This document shows, in pieces, positions 63,782 through 64,000 of a stretch of DNA of 64,000 nucleotides; position 1 is the first letter of the stretch; each line of letters starts with the position of its first letter. Made by a program: the position numbers and the translations under genes. The stretch is from Ancylobacter lacus (GTDB taxonomy: Bacteria; Pseudomonadota; Alphaproteobacteria; Rhizobiales; Xanthobacteraceae): NCBI RefSeq assembly GCF_018390635.1, contig NZ_JAHBGE010000044.1, positions 1 through 64,000 of the forward strand. Direction: 5' to 3'. The notes under the pieces were generated by a model. The model worked only from the letters and a program-made list of their open reading frames with translations. It was not told where the DNA came from and did not search any database.

Positions 63782-64000
63782 TCAGGCCATGCGCAGGCAC
63801 GGGAACACGAAGAGGTGCCCGTGCCAGGCGCCGCGCAGCGTGCGGCTCGCCACCACGATCCACAACCCGGCGAGGGTCGCCACCAGCACGGCGCCGGAGA
63901 CCTCGAACAGGGCGAGCCCGGTGGCGCGGGCCAGCGACAGGGTGGCGAGGCTGTAGACCCCCAGCGGGAAGGTGAAGCCCCACCAGCCGAGATTGAACGG
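63782..64000 (-). CDS. C-terminal end of a TehA/SLAC1-family (TDT) transporter (partial)
   Basis: The last 72 residues are seen: NLGWWGFTFPLGVYSLATL, a hydrophobic helix (EVSGAVLVATLAGLWIVV) and the end SRTLRGAWHGHLFVFPCLRMA. WWGFTFPLGVY is typical of the C-terminal helix pair of TehA/SLAC1-type anion or dicarboxylate/tellurite transporters. The N terminus lies beyond the window. Confidence 0.75.
   Translation of the reverse strand, partial: PFNLGWWGFTFPLGVYSLATLSLARATGLALFEVSGAVLVATLAGLWIVVASRTLRGAWHGHLFVFPCLRMA

Overview
The window is very GC-rich (roughly 70 % by eye) and reads as chromosome of an alphaproteobacterium, most likely Hyphomicrobiales and possibly near Xanthobacteraceae. The clues are a C4-pathway 5-aminolevulinate synthase, an ScfR-type regulator beside isocitrate lyase, several EcfG-type general-stress promoters (GGAAC-N16-CGTT), and many ABC and Bug-type solute transport genes. 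No rRNA, tRNA, CRISPR array, insertion sequence or prophage is visible. One gene (5728-6756) is AT-rich and stands out sharply as acquired DNA.

Layout. 1-5.7 kb: the start of a coiled-coil protein, a MerR regulator, a DsbA-fold isomerase, an esterase, YjbQ and a LuxR-type response regulator. 5.7-10.3 kb: an AT-rich gene ending in a HEPN-like R-x5-H motif lies between that regulator and a large SSS-domain hybrid histidine kinase, an MxtR/ErdR (CrbSR)-like pair. 10.6-17.1 kb: mscL, a two-domain glycosyltransferase, an aminotransferase, an AbrB-family membrane protein and hemA. 17.3-20.9 kb: a nickel/guanidine module with a guanidine-I (ykkC) riboswitch, a SpeB-fold enzyme best read as nickel-dependent guanidine hydrolase, a His-rich protein, a HupE/UreJ permease and NikR. 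20.9-25.2 kb: the URC uracil-catabolism set (upp, GTP cyclohydrolase II-like urc1, a PhnA-domain protein, DUF1688 urc4). Guanidine hydrolysis and the URC pathway both yield urea, whose further use normally needs nickel urease, so the two neighbouring modules and the nickel genes make sense together.

25.2-30.8 kb: a Bug-type binding protein and a PotABCD-like ABC transporter. 30.8-38.5 kb: a stress region with exact EcfG-type promoters before a Crp/Fnr gene, an MscS channel and a manganese catalase, a near match before a DUF4142 gene, and a TPM-TPM-LemA operon. 38.7-44.4 kb: glyoxylate bypass (glcB, aceA) with a divergent ScfR/RamB-like regulator and three repeated motifs in the shared intergenic region. 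44.8-54.2 kb: a sugar or polyol system with a DeoR repressor, BtpA/SgcQ-family protein, FGGY kinase, HAD phosphatase, SDR and ABC importer. 54.2-63.1 kb: a hexuronate/aldonate route (UxaA, LgoD-like dehydrogenase, UxaB-like reductase, KdgK-like kinase) with a polar-amino-acid-type ABC transporter and a GntR regulator carrying two winged-helix domains. The window ends with a cysteine hydrolase and the end of a TehA/SLAC1-family transporter.

The most notable content is the riboswitch-guanidine hydrolase-nickel module beside the URC pathway, the acquired HEPN-like gene splitting a two-component pair, and the tight group of general-stress promoters.
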